In this document: in pieces, positions 5,209 to 5,777 of the stretch | Numbering within the stretch: the first letter of the stretch is position 1 | Layout of the letters: each line of letters begins with the position of its first letter | NCBI GenBank assembly: GCA_025355595.1 | Contig: JANXZI010000522.1 | Location: 1-5,777 of the forward strand | Length of the DNA stretch: 5,777 bases | Source of the DNA: Spartobacteria bacterium | GTDB lineage: Bacteria > Verrucomicrobiota > Verrucomicrobiia > Chthoniobacterales > Chthoniobacteraceae | Direction: 5' to 3' | Program-made: the position numbers and the translations under genes | The notes under the pieces: generated by a model | Database searches by the model: none | Seen by the model: only the letters and a program-made list of their open reading frames with translations | What the model was told of the DNA's origin: nothing

Positions 5209-5777
5209 TTTCTCCGCACTCCTTTCACGATAAGATCCGCGGCGAGATTCACGATGAAGGTCATCGTGAAAAGCAAAATACCGATGAGAAAAAGCACTTG
5301 GTAGTGATCGCCGCCCTTGTTCGATTCGCCGAGTTCGGCGGCGATGGTTGCGGTCAGCGTGGCGACGGGATCGGTGAGCGAATGCGGGATGCGGATGCTC
5401 TGGCCGGTGGCCATGAGCACGGCCATCGTCTCGCCGACGGCGCGACCGACTCCGAGGAGCACGGCTGCGAGCAGTCCGTTTTTCGCGGCGGGGATGAGGA
5501 CGCGCCAGACCATCTGCCACTTCGTCGCACCGAGCGCCGTCGCGGCCTCGCGAAAGCTGTCAGGCACGGCCTTGAGTGCGTCTTCGCCGATGCTGACCAT
5601 AATGGGCACGCTCATCAGCGCGAGGAGGATTGCGCCATTGAGGAGGTTCAGGCCGAAGTCGGCGTGAAACCATTTGATGATGAGCGGCTGCAGCACGCCG
5701 AGGCCGATGAAGCCCCACACGACCGACGGAATCGCGGCAAGCAGTTCGATGGTCACCTTCAGGATTTCTTTCACGCG
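5205..5777 (-). CDS. pstC: Phosphate ABC transporter permease PstC, C-terminal part (cut by right edge)
   Basis: The 190 residues in the window are the C-terminal part of PstC, the partner permease of PstA. They begin inside the conserved VKEILKVTIELLAAIPSVVWGFIGL segment (first 20 or so residues), so the N-terminus and first membrane spans lie beyond the right edge. The GTG at 5774 is an internal Val codon, not a start. FREAATALGATKWQMVWRV is the coupling loop, and GVGRAVGETMAVLMATG is the conserved channel segment with its Arg and Glu. The last span (VLFLIGILLFTMTFIVNLAADL) is followed by a basic tail ending VRRK. The stop TGA overlaps the pstA ATG by 4 nt. A pstS phosphate-binding gene would be expected further upstream, outside the window. 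Confidence 0.96.
   Translation of the reverse strand, partial: RVKEILKVTIELLAAIPSVVWGFIGLGVLQPLIIKWFHADFGLNLLNGAILLALMSVPIMVSIGEDALKAVPDSFREAATALGATKWQMVWRVLIPAAKNGLLAAVLLGVGRAVGETMAVLMATGQSIRIPHSLTDPVATLTATIAAELGESNKGGDHYQVLFLIGILLFTMTFIVNLAADLIVKGVRRK

Noticed and set aside
4405..5304. Plus-strand open frame of 299 codons over pstA
   Set aside because: It is Asp/His/Arg-rich antisense to a clear membrane permease; a shadow of codon bias.
5772..5774. GTG as the start of a short pstC
   Set aside because: The frame continues to the window edge and the Val lies inside a conserved PstC segment; the gene is simply cut by the edge.

Overview
The window is GC-rich bacterial DNA. The wording of the BioB N-terminus and the style of the intergenic palindromic repeats suggest Verrucomicrobiota or a relative. 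That is an impression from sequence style, not a database result. Coding is dense and mostly on the minus strand.

Reading along the plus strand: the left edge (1-383, minus) holds the N-terminal third of biotin synthase BioB. A 355-nt gene-free stretch (384-738) follows and carries two adjacent inverted-repeat structures (477-537 and 557-681). Next is a 238-aa exported protein of unknown function (739-1455, minus) with a possible His/Cys dyad. Its 258-nt upstream gap contains a 140-nt element made of two inverted 41-nt copies of one sequence (1566-1705). The rest, 1714-5777, is a high-affinity phosphate ABC transporter (Pst) locus on the minus strand, read in the order pstC (partial, entering from the right edge), pstA, a second pstB-type ATPase, then pstB. 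A plus-strand island of three small genes (2537-3533) lies between the two ATPase genes.

The Pst genes pstC, pstA and the first ATPase are translationally coupled by 4-nt and 7-nt overlaps. The two ATPases are degenerate in complementary ways. The distal one (1714-2484) has intact Walker A, Q-loop, Walker B and H-loop but LQLEQ in place of the LSGGQ signature. The proximal one (3536-4294) has a normal LSGGQ but lacks the Q-loop Gln (Pro instead) and the H-loop His (Asn instead). A heterodimer would have one fully canonical ATP site and one degenerate site, the layout known from asymmetric ABC ATPases. I infer that the transporter is powered by an obligate PstB/PstB' heterodimer.

The plus-strand island looks like a toxin-antitoxin module: a PIN-domain protein of DUF3368 type (3057-3533) preceded one base upstream by a 66-aa acidic-ended protein (2855-3055). 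A diverged duplicate of that protein lies further upstream (2537-2800, or 2600-2800 with the start its paralog suggests). The island splits the two ATPase genes and runs against them. Its last stop codon is 2 nt from the stop of the proximal ATPase gene, and its first gene starts about 50 nt from the divergent start of pstB. Expression of pstB therefore depends either on read-through antisense to the island or on a promoter at or near 2485-2536.
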